Below are positions 12,852 through 33,685 of a DNA stretch of 64,000 bases, one piece after another (positions within the stretch are counted from its first letter, which is position 1; each line of letters opens with the position of its first letter). Source of the DNA: Gordionus sp. m RMFG-2023. Lineage: Eukaryota > Nematomorpha > Gordioida > Chordodea > Parachordodidae. The DNA lies in contig NC_088776.1 of the NCBI RefSeq assembly GCF_954871325.1, positions 20,708,052 through 20,772,051 on the forward strand. The letters run 5' to 3'. A program made the position numbers and the translations under genes. The notes beneath the pieces were generated by a model. The model had not been told where the DNA came from, made no database searches, and worked only from the letters and a program-made list of their open reading frames with translations.

Positions 12852-14435
12852 CAGGCGCGTAGCCAGGAATTTTTTACAGGGGAAGTAAATTTAAAAAAAA
12901 ATTAAAATGATTTTTATAGGAACATGGAAAATTTATTAAAAAAACTAATCGTCATGTAAAATTTATTATAACCAATCATATTTTAAAAAGTGACAATTTA
13001 AAACTCAACTAAAAAATATTGGAAAATACAAATATTTAAAGCGAATATAAAATTGTTAAGCAAAGCTTAGTATAACTATATAAATCGGTATGTAAGTAAA
13101 CTATCGTAAAATATAGAATTAAGCAATGATGATTTTAAAAGTTATTCAAAATATCGGTTATAAATGAAAATGTAAACTTTGCGATTGTGTTAATTTTTTA
13201 TTCTGTTGGGTATTAAATCTCGATGTATATTAAGTTAATCTATTCAATTGATTTTTTGAGATCGTACTGATGAGATTTCTTTGTAATGAAGAAAAGTTCT
13301 TTTCATATGTGCTTGTATTAATTGATACAATGCTTCCATTAGATTTTTTGGAAGATTATCTACTAAAATAAATTTTATACCAAGATTTAAATTCTGAAGA
13401 TAATTGACCTTCAGATTCACTTATATCCTTTGAATAAAATTAGCTAAATATTTAACTTTTTCAATATCAAGATTTAATATCCTCAGAAGAATTTTGTTAT
13501 AATATTAGTAAATTGGATAGAGGTATTTGATGAATCAGAAATCGTTAGTTTATTTAAGACAAAAATTTATCCAAAAGAAAAGTGAAATAAAAACGGTTAT
13601 TTAAGTAGTCCTCCATTGTCCATATTGGAAAGATTTGTTTGTCTAAGTGCAAGTCGAGGCTTACAAATTTCAAAATCGTATAATTTCGCTTTCGCATTAT
13701 CAATCACATAAATCTCGTGATATTCCTGGTCGATATTATCTCTTAATTTTCCCATTATAAAATATATTAGCGATTCTCATAAACCTAACCAAATTCATAT
13801 CATTTTTTGTAAAATATTGCATAAAATGGTTTCATAATTAAATAATTTATTAATACATTCAAATGAAAAGAAAATTTGCTATAGTATTATAGCTAATGCA
13901 TATTAGCTTCCAATAAAATATATGGTTAAGATCATTATGATATTTATCCAAGGGCACTCAATATAAGCTCTTCTAGATCCAAAAATTCTGTTAAAGTTTT
14001 ATGTCGAAGTCTCGAGTCGGGCCTTCTTTTTGCAGTTTCTTTCTTTGAAGCACAACACAAGAAGAAGTCTTAGAAATAATTTTATTAAACAAATTCAGTC
14101 TCTTTGGATATCTGAATTTTTCAAACACTCTGGAAATTTCGCCTATTCATAGTTATTAGAAGATAAAATATTTTGATGATAAAATTTTCTTATATTCATC
14201 AGTGTTTAAGGTTTAGGAAATAGTAAGAAAATATACTATTTTTGTGGGATAGAATGTTAATACACGAGGAAGAAATCTTTAAATTAAAACTTTCTGCTAA
14301 AATTAAAATAGAATACATTTGAAATAGAATACTTCGCAATTCTTAAAAACCTTAATTAATTTTTCAAAAATGTTTGCTACGGGGGGGGGGGAAGGTGGAT
14401 TCCCCCCTTCTCCCTTCCCACTGACTATGCGCCTG
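12852..14435 (-). mobile_element. Decayed hAT element, 1.6 kb, GGCGTAGCCAGG family
   Basis: The left end is CAGGCGCGTAGCCAGGAATT and the inverted right end is CAGGCGCATAGTCAGTGGGA, with a G-run just inside the right end. Flanking 8-mers TTGTGCCT and TTACACTT differ at four positions, all transitions. A transposase remnant on the minus strand lies at about 13228-13420. It is a likely relative of the autonomous source of the small MITEs. Confidence 0.65.
13228..13420 (-). pseudogene. hAT transposase C-terminal remnant
   Basis: On the minus strand SESEGQLSSEFKSWYKI is followed, in a shifted frame, by IVSINTSTYEKNFSSLQRNL and ISTISKNQLNRLT before TAA. The pattern (S/T)xxxExxFSxLxRxLxST is the decayed hAT dimerisation block. 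A frame change lies between the two parts. Confidence 0.5.
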
Positions 14436-15567
14436 TTACACTTAGAGGCTTTTCTGCGTCTATAGGCTTTTCTGCCAAAAACTCGTAAGTTACTATGGAA
14501 TTGAGAACCGATTTATTTATCAACTTAATAACAACTTTATTAAAAAAATGGGTCTTGGGGGAAAGGGGGGGGGGATTTAATGATCGGATCATGGAAATTG
14601 GATCTGACCTTTAAAAAATGTAAAATAAAATTAAAATTCTAAATGATTCCATTCCAGATATTATATTACCTCATAAAATTATATAAAAAGGGAAGAAAAA
14701 AAATTATAACCAAATGTATATATTGATCCGTTTCTATATATTTAGCAAGAATCAAAAAAAAAAATTTGATTTCAAATTTTTATACGCTTCATTAGATAAT
14801 AATTTTGTAATTCATCAAAATAAATTTGAATTTAATGATCTTATAAAAAAATTATATAAAATATTTTGTATTCATTTTTGCCATTTTTGTAATTTATGGA
14901 AAGCTAAAAGTTTACTATAATTTGTTTTTTTGCTAATTATAAGACTTCTCTCTTTTTTTTCAACAAAAAAGGATTATTTATTAAATATGATTTTTAAAAT
15001 AATTTTTTTCATATGTTTTTATTTTTAATTTATTTTTTAAAAAAAATATTATGTAAAATTTTGAAAATTGGTTTGTAAAATATTTATTTTTGAAGATACA
15101 CCGATTTTATATATATAGATAAGAAGAACAAGATAGAGGAGAACTCTTTAAAAAAAATCAAGTATATAATATTTTATAAATATAATAAAATAACATAGAG
15201 TTGAGGAGAGACATTTAAATTAAATAAATAATATTATCGTAACTGTCAGTTGTATTGTCGTTTAAGTGATGAATGACTTTAACAACAGTTATATTTTAAA
15301 AAATAGAATTTTCCAATTTTTAAAATATCATTCATATTTTATTTACTTTCTTCAAGATTTATAAAAAAAAAATTTTTATATTTTTGTAACATTTTTAAAG
15401 ATTATTTTTTAATTTTTACTATATTATTAAAATGATTGTTTTTAATATTTAAAAAAAAATCTTTTTAGTTTAATTAAAAATTAAATATTAATTAAAAATA
15501 GAGATTCGATCATGAAAATGTCAAAATAAACACTATGGAGAAACATCTTCCTTAACACTTCTTGTCA
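14436..15567. other. Upstream region of the GATA gene
   Basis: This is very A+T-rich DNA with a G-run near 14565. The consensus AGATAAG site (15118-15124) is the only motif of note. No conserved frame was seen. Confidence 0.4.
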
Positions 15568-15605
15568 CTATAAAGAGCAATTATCAACAGCCTAATTTCA
15601 TCACT
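15568..15605 (+). promoter_or_regulatory. Candidate TATA-type core promoter of the GATA gene
   Basis: A CTATAAAG box lies at 15568-15575. About 31 bp downstream is TTTCATCAC, whose TCA near 15600 could serve as initiator. This is the normal TATA-to-start spacing. The ATG follows at 15636, giving a 5' leader of about 36 bases. An AGATAAG site, a consensus GATA-factor motif, lies at about 15118-15124 and could allow autoregulation, but such motifs are common by chance in DNA this A+T-rich. Position and spacing are seen; promoter function is inferred. Confidence 0.4.
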
Positions 15606-15635
15606 TTCTCCAAAAATTCAACTCGTATAGAAAAT

Positions 15636-25349
<9,714 letters not shown>

Positions 25350-25360
25350 AATTTTTTTAA

Positions 25361-25417
25361 AAATTTATCAGAACGACAAAAGGCAGAATTATAATACTTG
25401 CCGTTTTTGATAAATTT
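25361..25417 (+). promoter_or_regulatory. Stem-loop in the GATA 3' UTR, 11 nt after the stop
   Basis: AAATTTATCA (25361-25370) pairs perfectly with TGATAAATTT (25408-25417). An inner AAAAGGCA/TGCC-TTTT pairing is possible. The stop codon is at 25347-25349, so in an mRNA this hairpin would sit at the very start of the 3' UTR. The stem is seen in the sequence. A role in mRNA stability or translation is inference only. A possible AATAAA poly(A) signal occurs near 25618. Confidence 0.5.
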
Positions 25418-26627
25418 ATTTCTATATGATTGATTATTGGAAAATATTCATATTTAATTTTTTTCGTTGCACGTGTCGTCAGTTACTTATGGTCAATCAG
25501 AACATTCTGTAAAAACACATAAAATAATGAGAAGAAAACATCAAAAATTATATAAAACCAAAATTCTAAAATTGATTTTCCATAAACATATATATTTACA
25601 TATATTATATATTATTAATAAAATAAAATATTTTTCTGTATATTAAAACACACAAACAGAATCTGAAAAAATACCGTGAGACTTTAAATCAAATTGTTTA
25701 AAAATAATATCAATATGTTTTATTTTTTCTATTGACTAAAATATTTTAATAAATAATTTAAAATATTATATTATATTTAAAATACTATGTATAATATATA
25801 TTAAAAAACAAATTGAAATCAATTTCGTAAAATATTATAATGTGTATAATAAATAAGTATCATTATGTTCCAAATTTAAGATTTGACTTTTGTTTACAAT
25901 TTCAATATAAATTTTACCAGACTCATCTATTTAATGATAATATTTCTATGGTCACTCACACCCTGGCCAGACCATAAGAGGGGCCTGGGCTAGCTAAAAT
26001 GAGAGACGTCGCAAATCACTTGATCCCATTTTTAAGGGAAAAGGCCAGGATTTTTTAAATTTGGCTTAAGATAGGTTTTAGTAGTGAGCATCTATACATA
26101 CAAAAAATATTTTGTAATAATTAGCTATTAAAAATTTTTTGATAAAAAGTATTTTGATGTAAAATGTTTAAAATTTTTACAGGGCAAGAATTAATTTTTA
26201 TAAAATTTATTATAAAATTTATACGTATCATAACTTTTATGAAGTTTAAACATTTCTATATTATTTAAGAAAGTTTTACGAATATTTATGATGTCGACAT
26301 TATTTTAATCATGTTTAATAAATCTAACGCCAGTAGGGCTTACGAAACCAGGGCACTTTGAACTGAAAATTATCCTTAAATAATTTTAAATTTTTTTATC
26401 TAATCTTTGGTTATTTTGTGGTTTACTTAGACAAAATTTCATAACAATAAAATTTTAAAATTATTCTATAAATATCAATCTTAAGAAGTATAAATTTACC
26501 CATTACAAGAAATTCGCTGATTTTTGAAGTCCAACAAGGTCATTTGGCTAACCCAAAACTTTTTTTAAAAAAATTTATTTTAATTGTATTGCTCAATTGT
26601 ATAAATAAAGTTAGGAAAAATATGGGA
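25418..26627. other. GATA 3' UTR and downstream spacer
   Basis: Possible poly(A) signals AATAAA occur near 25618. The 65-bp repeat at 25905 lies beyond. The rest is A+T-rich with no gene. Confidence 0.45.
25905..25971 (+). repeat. Dispersed 65-bp repeat, copy 1
   Basis: ACCAGACTCATCTATTTAAT followed by a TATGGTCACT block and CCCTGGCCAGAC matches 36225-36289 almost base for base. No reading frame or inverted ends were seen. It lies 0.55 kb beyond the GATA stop codon. Confidence 0.65.
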
Positions 26628-29440
26628 AACCGGGGTAAGTTGGGACACTTTTTATCCAACCCTGAATAAATTCAATAATATTAAACTAATTTTAATAATA
26701 AAATATCTTCTCAATCCTCAACGTATAGGCTATTTGAAATAGTTAATATATATTTAAATAAACTATACTCTTTAGAAAATTTGATTTAAAATAGTATTTT
26801 TTTGACCCAACATTGCCCTACTCTTTGTATCCTGGTCAACCAATATTTTATAGTTTGTCCACCAAGAAGTGACGGTCTAAATAAAATTTTTATTTTTTTT
26901 GTTATTATGATACTAGAGGCTTTAAGTATATAAATGTAATAATAATATCTTAATAGAAAGAATTGAAGATTTTGAGAAATTTTAGGAATTTCGTAAAAAA
27001 AATTAAAATAAGATATTATTTAAGTTTTATAATAAAAATTAATATTTTAGATTGTTAAATATTTAATTATTTGCATTTGTTTTAATAAAATTAAAAATAC
27101 ATATGCAATAATTATTTGGCCCAATGTACCTCTGAACAACCATGAACTAATCCACTAACTTTACAAATATAATTCAGAATTCTATTATAATCCTTGTTTT
27201 GTGCTTCTGAAGAATTTTCAAATTAAAAAATAGGGTTTAAACTTTCCTAAAGTTTTTATTAAAGGTTTTATTTAAAAATCTGAACGAAAAAGTTTGCAAT
27301 TATATCTTGTTACTTTAGGTATGCTAAAACACATCGTCCTCTGTAAAGATTAAAATAATAAATATTTTTCAAATCTTTTTAACCAATCATGTATGACGTA
27401 ATTAAATTTCCACTCTTATAAATTAAAATTATAATTCTGTAGAATGACGCCCCCTTACTCTTGTCTTAGCATGTCGTATTTATGCATATGGCCAAATAAT
27501 TTATAACAACTCTATTTTTAATATGAAAATTTGTTTAAAAAAAATTAATTCACCGATTTTTATGATTTTTTTTACGTACCTTTTAGTAGAATAAGATATT
27601 TTTGACATAATTATATATAAATAGGAGTGGGTTTTATAAGTTTTAACAAAATTAAAGCAATTTCTTTTCTAGATATCATTATAAAAGTAAAGGAGACCGG
27701 GGAGTTGAGTACAGGGAAACGTTAAGTTACTCGAATTATAATTTGAGCTATTATTTTTGGAAATTTTAACCTAAAATAGACAATGATAATTACATCATTC
27801 ATGATTGGCTAAAAAAAATTAGAAAATATTTAATATTTATTTTAATTTTTACAGAAAACAATGTGTTTTAAAACATACCAAATGTTATAAAAAATAATTG
27901 CAAACTTTACCATAAATAAATTTTAGAAAGGTTTAAACCCTATTTTTTAATCTGACAAATTTTTAGAATCAATAAACAGGAATTAATATGATTCTGAATA
28001 ATATTTACAGAGTTAGTTGACTCGGTCATGGTTGGGTATAGCTGGGACACGCCATTTTAGCTCATTTTATCATTTACTAATTATTTTGAAATTCCAATAA
28101 AAAGGATAGAAACATCTTCTGCTGAAGATTATGGAAAAGCCATTAATTTATATCCTAAAATCTCAGATAAAAATTTATCATTACTTACAGGTAAGATATT
28201 TATATATATATTTTTTTTAAGGCACTCCACCAAAATCAATACTTATTTGTTATGTCAATTATCAATTAAATCAAATGTGTCATAATCTCTAGTCTTACCG
28301 GAATACCGATTTTAAATTCGTTTATTTATTTAGACCTCTATTTTATGAGTGGACCAACTTTCACATATGTGTGTCCCAACGAACCCAAAGTATGTCATAG
28401 TTGGGGCAAAAAAAATTTTTTTCAAATTCAATTTTCTAAAAAAATATAGTTTTTATAAAATATATATATATATTTTTTTTTTAATAGAAACTCTCTTTAT
28501 TTTCAATTTTCAAATAATAAATAATATAAAGTATTAAAAAAAACGGACACGAGTTTCTTGAGGCCATCCCATCTACCAATCTTCAGCTTCAACTATCCAA
28601 CAATGATTTTACCCACGCCATCGGCATTCGTCTAAATTGTTCCATCACTCACCCTCACATCTGCTCAGGGTGCAACTCGCCAGTTGACTCGAAGGGTAGA
28701 CATAGTTTACATTGTCGCTCCTGCAATGGACGATTCATCAGACACAAGCAATGTAATACAATCATCCAACATGCACTGAAATCCGCCCAAATTCCTTCCA
28801 CTCTAGAACCACAGGGTCTTTTTAGATCTGACGGTAAACGTCCTGACGGGATCTCTCAAATCCCATGGAGGAGAGGCCAACTTTTGGTATGGGACTATTC
28901 CTGTATTGACCCCTTGGCCCCATCCAACCACGCCATCAACATCCTTGACCAGAAGGAACAACTTAAAACTTCTAAATACACAGAAATAATGAACGATTAT
29001 TGCTTCATCCCAATCATATCAACCACTCTTGGCACCTTCGGCAAACTCGCCTTAGCATTTTTCAAAAACTTAGGATCACAAATCAGCAAAATCTCAGAAG
29101 AACCTCGAGAGGGTTTTTTTCTTCGTCAACGATTATCCATAGCGATTCTCAAAGCTAATTATATCAGTTTCAATGGTAGTCTTCTAGCCAAAGAGCTATC
29201 CTAGACAACACTTACGTCCCTTTTTCATTTTTGTTTCCCTGCGTCACACCATCTCCGTTCTTTTTTTTTATAGTATTATTATATATTTTTCAAACATTTT
29301 TAAATATATTAAAAAATATATATTAATTATTTCAAATAACCTATACTTTTCGGATATAGAAGATGTTTTATTTATTCAGATTAGTCTAAAATTATCGAAT
29401 TTATTTAGGATTAAACGAAATATATCCTAACTCCTATAAA
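26628..29440. mobile_element. Long inverted-repeat (foldback) element, interrupted by a LINE tail
   Basis: The left arm (about 26628-27270) begins GGAAACCGGGGTAAGTTGGG. Its reverse complement recurs as the right arm from about 27900. One part is AGTGGACCAACTTT (28351 on), and after the LINE insertion (28530-29271) it continues with TTTCAAATAACCTATAC to about 29440. An inner paired block (27100-27270 with 27920-28070, including GTTTAAACCCTATTTTTTAA) shows that the arms extend toward the centre. Without the LINE the element is about 2.1 kb with arms near 650 bp. No transposase was recognised. The termini and superfamily are not fixed. Confidence 0.7.
28530..29204 (+). CDS. LINE C-terminal fragment, CCHC plus restriction-like endonuclease region, 224 codons
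   Basis: This is an uninterrupted reading frame ending in TAG at 29202-29204, visibly richer in G+C than everything around it. It contains a CCHC knuckle (CSGCNSPVDSKGRHSLHC), an RH motif (FIRHKQCN), EPQGLFRSDGKRPDG, then IPWRRGQLLVWDYSC. The order CCHC, RH, KRPD, D matches the restriction-like endonuclease tail of R2-type non-LTR retrotransposons. The same tail occurs in reverse-transcriptase proteins of many invertebrates. No reverse transcriptase part is present, so the copy is 5'-truncated. AGTATTA occurs at 28530-28536 and again at 29272-29278 and may be the target duplication. The exact clade is inferred. Confidence 0.7.
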   Translation, partial: SIKKNGHEFLEAIPSTNLQLQLSNNDFTHAIGIRLNCSITHPHICSGCNSPVDSKGRHSLHCRSCNGRFIRHKQCNTIIQHALKSAQIPSTLEPQGLFRSDGKRPDGISQIPWRRGQLLVWDYSCIDPLAPSNHAINILDQKEQLKTSKYTEIMNDYCFIPIISTTLGTFGKLALAFFKNLGSQISKISEEPREGFFLRQRLSIAILKANYISFNGSLLAKELS

Positions 29441-30424
29441 CACAAAAGTTATCTAATCATATATTCTATAGATGGTTTCTACCCCCCCCCCTCCATCCTA
29501 TTAAAAAATATATTTATCTCCCTCTTAAATACTTTCATTATTCAAATGAATGAAATATTTTTGATTAACAGGCAGCACTTACAAAACTTTATTTTCACAG
29601 AATCCTTCCTAATATGTTTCAAATCTTGGTAGATAATATATTAGAAATTTGGCAGATTTTTATTGTGAGAATTTTAAAGTATGTCTTCCATGATGTATTA
29701 CTAGCTAAATGCAAACTATGGTATAAAAGGTTAACTATGATTGAATATGTTCTAAAAACTTTATAGATTCTTTGCACAATATCAAACGAATTTTATTTAG
29801 ACTATTTTCCTAATATTAAAATTATTATATAAATTTTCAAAGAAGATAATTTCTAATATGCCTTATATTCTTACCATTTTTTTACACCATATTTATTTTT
29901 CATGAATACTTTGTAAGTTTATATAAATTCAATAATCTTATAGAAATTTTTGCCAATTAATCAATATTTCCTTTAATTTTTTTTTAAATATAATTTAAAT
30001 TATATCAAATTTTAAATGCTTAAAAATTTATATTTTTTTTACAAAGTTCATTTTAGAGCCATTTATTTTATAGTGATTCGTACGTCGGTTATATAAATTT
30101 AAATTTGATCATTTATTTCCATTTGAGTTTATGTATTAGAAGTTGTCAATATTTTTAGTCACTAATCCTAATAAATTTTTGAAACTTTAGATATTCTTGA
30201 ATAACTCCTAGAATTTCTTTTAAAATTATCTTGCACCCCCCCCCCCCCTCCCCCATATAAAATATAATATATCATAAAGACTGAATAAAGTAATTATAAA
30301 ATATTATTTATATTTTTTACATTAAAATTCATTTCTAATGCATAACAATCAAAATTTGGCTGCTCTCAAAATAATATAATTTGGCGACCGGGGCATCTGC
30401 TCAACCCTTCTCAGTTTTATACCT
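29441..30424. other. A+T-rich spacer
   Basis: C-runs at about 29481 and 30235 are the only landmarks. Nothing else is supported. Confidence 0.5.
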
Positions 30425-30925
30425 AAAACGAATTATTAGTTATTTGATATTCAATATCATTTAATTCGTTTCGATTCGTATTTTACGATGGAATAATAAT
30501 TCGAATCGAATACGAAAAAGAAAATATAATAACTGTCAAATAATTTTATAACCATTATTAAAAATTATTCGTAATTTAAAATTATTCTTATTACTCGAAA
30601 TTATTTGTAAATGTTCGAAATTATTCTTAAGTATTTAACATGTTACCTTCAGAAGTTTTTATTTTTCTAACTTTTTTTCTACATCTATAAATCACTTTTT
30701 TAAGTTTTAATAATCAATTTTTTCATTTTTAAATATATTTTTTAACTAATTTAATATCGAATATTCGATAAATCAAATCGAATAATGTTTTATTTTTATT
30801 ATTCATTCGAATAATAATAAGGAATTATTTGAACATTAAGAGAAAGAATAACATTGGATTCGAAAATATGAATCGAATATGAATAATGCAAATATTCGAT
30901 TTGTATTTTGGTAAGTATAGTGATA
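30425..30925. mobile_element. MITE with TTCGATTCG-rich inverted ends
   Basis: The left part reads ATACCTAAAACGAATTATTA and TTCGTTTCGATTCGTATTTT. The inverted right part reads TACCAAAATACAAATCGAAT and TTCGATTCATATTTTCGAA. Internal repeats of AAATTATTCGTAA and GAAATTATT occur. No coding content. The element abuts the left end of the 30936-34247 hAT. Termini are approximate. Confidence 0.5.
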
Positions 30926-31249
30926 GCCTGTTTAGCAGCGGCGTAGCCAGGATTTATCCATAGGTGGGTGTTTAAAACATTTTTGAGGGCCTCGCCTCCA
31001 ATCACCATGCCCTGCCTTCAGCCAGGTCCCTTCTATATTTTTTAAAATATATTATTGATTTTCCGAGGTTATCTTTATAATCATCTCAGTTAAAGTTGAT
31101 TGAACTGGAAGTTATAATTCTAAAATATGCCTATGTTTTGTGCTTTATTCGTGTCTAACTTTAACAGCATAAATAAATTATTAGTAAAATAAAGTTATGG
31201 CAATCTTACGATTGAAAAGCAACGAAAAGCATTATACTGAAAATTTTAT

Positions 31250-31990
31250 CAATGTTTAATGCTCCATTGTAAATTAATTTAATCCATTTGTGGGGAAAAA
31301 ATTGGCATTATGCTAGAATGGAAAATATAAGGAAAACTATATATCTAACACATGGCCTTTGCCTGATTAGTACTCTTAATTCCTCAATCAAATATAGAAT
31401 CACAAAAAGAAACTGAGAGTAAACAAGATGAAAACTGCCAAGTTTTAGAAAAATCTGAAACTTATACCAAACCATTAAGTAGGGCTTTATTATAACATTT
31501 TATTGTTTTATTCTATTTGGTAGATAGTTTAAAGGGGAAAAGAATTATTATTGGGAAAAAAATAAAAAATTGTCAAGATTAGCATTATACCAGAAGGTAA
31601 GTATAGAAGTTATAACTATCTGGTTTGCGTTAAAATTTAGTGCATTATTAATTCTTTAATCAATTTTGCCAACACAAAAAAATAACCGAATTACGAACCA
31701 AATATAAACTATGATATCACACATTTTATGCGTAAAAGATATGGAAGCATTATCTCTGATATTTATGTCAAAAGTGCATATTTCATACTTTTTAGTGCTT
31801 CAACTCGTTTAGTAGATAGTTTAAAGAAAAACATTATTGGCAAAATAAAAATAAATTGCCAAGATGACATCATGATAGAAGAAAAATTTATAGAGCAATT
31901 AAATATGTAAGGCATGATTAGTACTATTAATTCATCATTCACTTTTTCTAAACGAAAAATAAAACCAATTATAACCGAAATAAAAACTAC
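31250..31990 (+). repeat. Three diverged copies of a roughly 200-bp segment
   Basis: Similar blocks occur at about 31250-31430, 31490-31720 and 31790-31990. Each carries a version of TTTGGTAGATAGTTTAAAG, an ATTATTGGCAAAATAAA-like stretch, and a later TTAATTC(T/A)TCAATCA segment. The copies are well diverged. They lie in the left half of the 30936-34247 hAT element, so they may be an amplified piece of its coding or leader region. Confidence 0.5.
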
Positions 31991-32559
31991 GATACGCTTT
32001 AGGTTAAGTCTTGAATATTGAATTTTTTTAAATTTTTTTCTTATTGCAAATAATCTTATTTAAAAAATGGTTTCAATTTATAAATAAAATTATATACGAT
32101 ATGAAAATGAAATATATTTAAAAAAACAAATAAGAATTTTTAATTTTAATGATAACCTGGTTTAAAAATATATATTAAAAATTATATGTAAAATATTAAA
32201 TAACAATATAAATATATTGTAGATTTTTTCTCGCATAGTTAAATTAGATATTTATAAATTAATAATAGAATTTATAATGTTAAACTAATTAGATAGTTTT
32301 AAAAATTTTTATTAATTTTTTATAATATTTAAATAAAAGAAAATTTAATTTAGTAAATATAATAAGAAAGTAAAGATGCTAATATGTTTGGGATTAAAAA
32401 TTTTAAACCTAGAGTAGTTACTAGATAGTCCAATCGCTTAAATATTGATGCACCTACGATTGAGGATTTTTATAAAATAAATATGTTTACTCCCCTTATA
32501 GATACATTTTTATTTCAATTAAATGAAAGATTAGTCACAATTTTATTTTAAACAGCTTT

Positions 32560-33005
32560 TATTTTCTTTTGCCGGTTGATTCTAAATACACTTGAAACGC
32601 GAGAGGATATTAAGAAAATCTCAGAGTTTTATTCTGATGAATTATCAGGATCGTATGATAAAAATATATTGTGATATCAAATTTTAGTATAAAAATTTTG
32701 ACAGAATAGAGTACTCTTTGAGACCAAAATATGCTTTCATGCCCTTTCCATGTATAATTTCACTTTAGATTCCCTGCCTTATATCAAAACATTGCTTTTT
32801 ATCTTAGCTACCTTAACGATTAGCACTTGCAGTAATGAAAGGTTTTTTTCAACTTTGAAAAGGTTAAAAACCTATTTAAGAAATAGCACCGGTGATGTTT
32901 AAATGGATTCGCAATGTTAAATATTTATAAGGAGATTATTCTAGATAAAAATTTGATTCTAGATGAATTAGTCAAATCTCAGAGAAAAGTAGACCTCTCT
33001 TTATA
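32560..33005 (+). pseudogene. hAT transposase C-terminal remnant
   Basis: LPYIKTLLFILATLTISTCS is followed by NERFFSTLKRLKTYLRNSTG and, after an in-frame stop, LIPEI-like decay ending in LILDELVKSQRKVDLSL. The (S/N)ERxFSxLKRLKTYLR block is characteristic of hAT transposases. Several stops interrupt the frame. It sits in the right half of the 30936-34247 element. Confidence 0.75.
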
Positions 33006-33357
33006 AATTCAAATTATAAAATTGCTATACTATTATAATATGATCTTAGTCATAAAATTTTTATATTCAAAACGTAATTATAATGAATTCTTAGCCAATT
33101 TATATATTATACTATTTTTAATAAAATATTGCATTTGCACTAAGAATTAGTGATCTGCATCGGGTCTTCTCAGAGAAAAGTAGACCTCTCTTTATAAATT
33201 CAAATTATAAAATTGCTATACTATTATAATATGATCTTAGTCATAAAATTTTTATATTCAAAACGTAATTATAATGAATTCTTAGTCAATTTATATATTA
33301 TACTATTTCTAATAAAATATTACATTTGCACTAAGAATTAGTGATCTGCATCGGGTC
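32977..33357. repeat. 191-bp tandem duplication across a transposon boundary
   Basis: TCTCAGAGAAAAGTAGACCT begins at 32977 and again at 33168, a period of 191 bp with only a few differences. The unit spans the end of the hAT transposase remnant and the first 20 or so bases of the nested MITE (TAGTGATCTGCATCGGGTCT). Confidence 0.9.
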
Positions 33358-33685
33358 TAATTTTTTAAGATCGGCCCTGCCCGAAATTATATTAAAAAAG
33401 TTTTGCCGGCCCGAACCCGAAATTTTTTTAAAAAGTTTTGTCGGCCTGGCCCGAATTTAATATAGAAATTCTTTTTTATAATTACTCAAAATAAAAGATA
33501 TATGTTATATGGCGTCTAGTTTTTATAAATAAAATCAAATATTTTTGTTTTACATAAAAAATTTAACATAAAATTGATATATTTTAAAAAAATTCCAAGG
33601 CCCGACCCAATGCGGCCCGAATTTTTTTTAATAATATTAGGCCGACCCAGCCTGATCCCAATTTTCCTACTTTTGCGGATCTCTA
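33339..33685. mobile_element. hAT MITE (TAGTGATCTGCATCGGGTC family), 347 bp
   Basis: The left end is TAGTGATCTGCATCGGGTCT and the inverted right end is TAGAGATCCGCAAAAGTAGG. The flanking 8-mers CTAAGAAT (33331-33338) and ATAAGAAT (33686-33693) match at 7 of 8. The interior has repeated GGCCCGA/CGGCCC patches and no coding sequence. It lies inside the 30936-34247 element. Confidence 0.8.
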
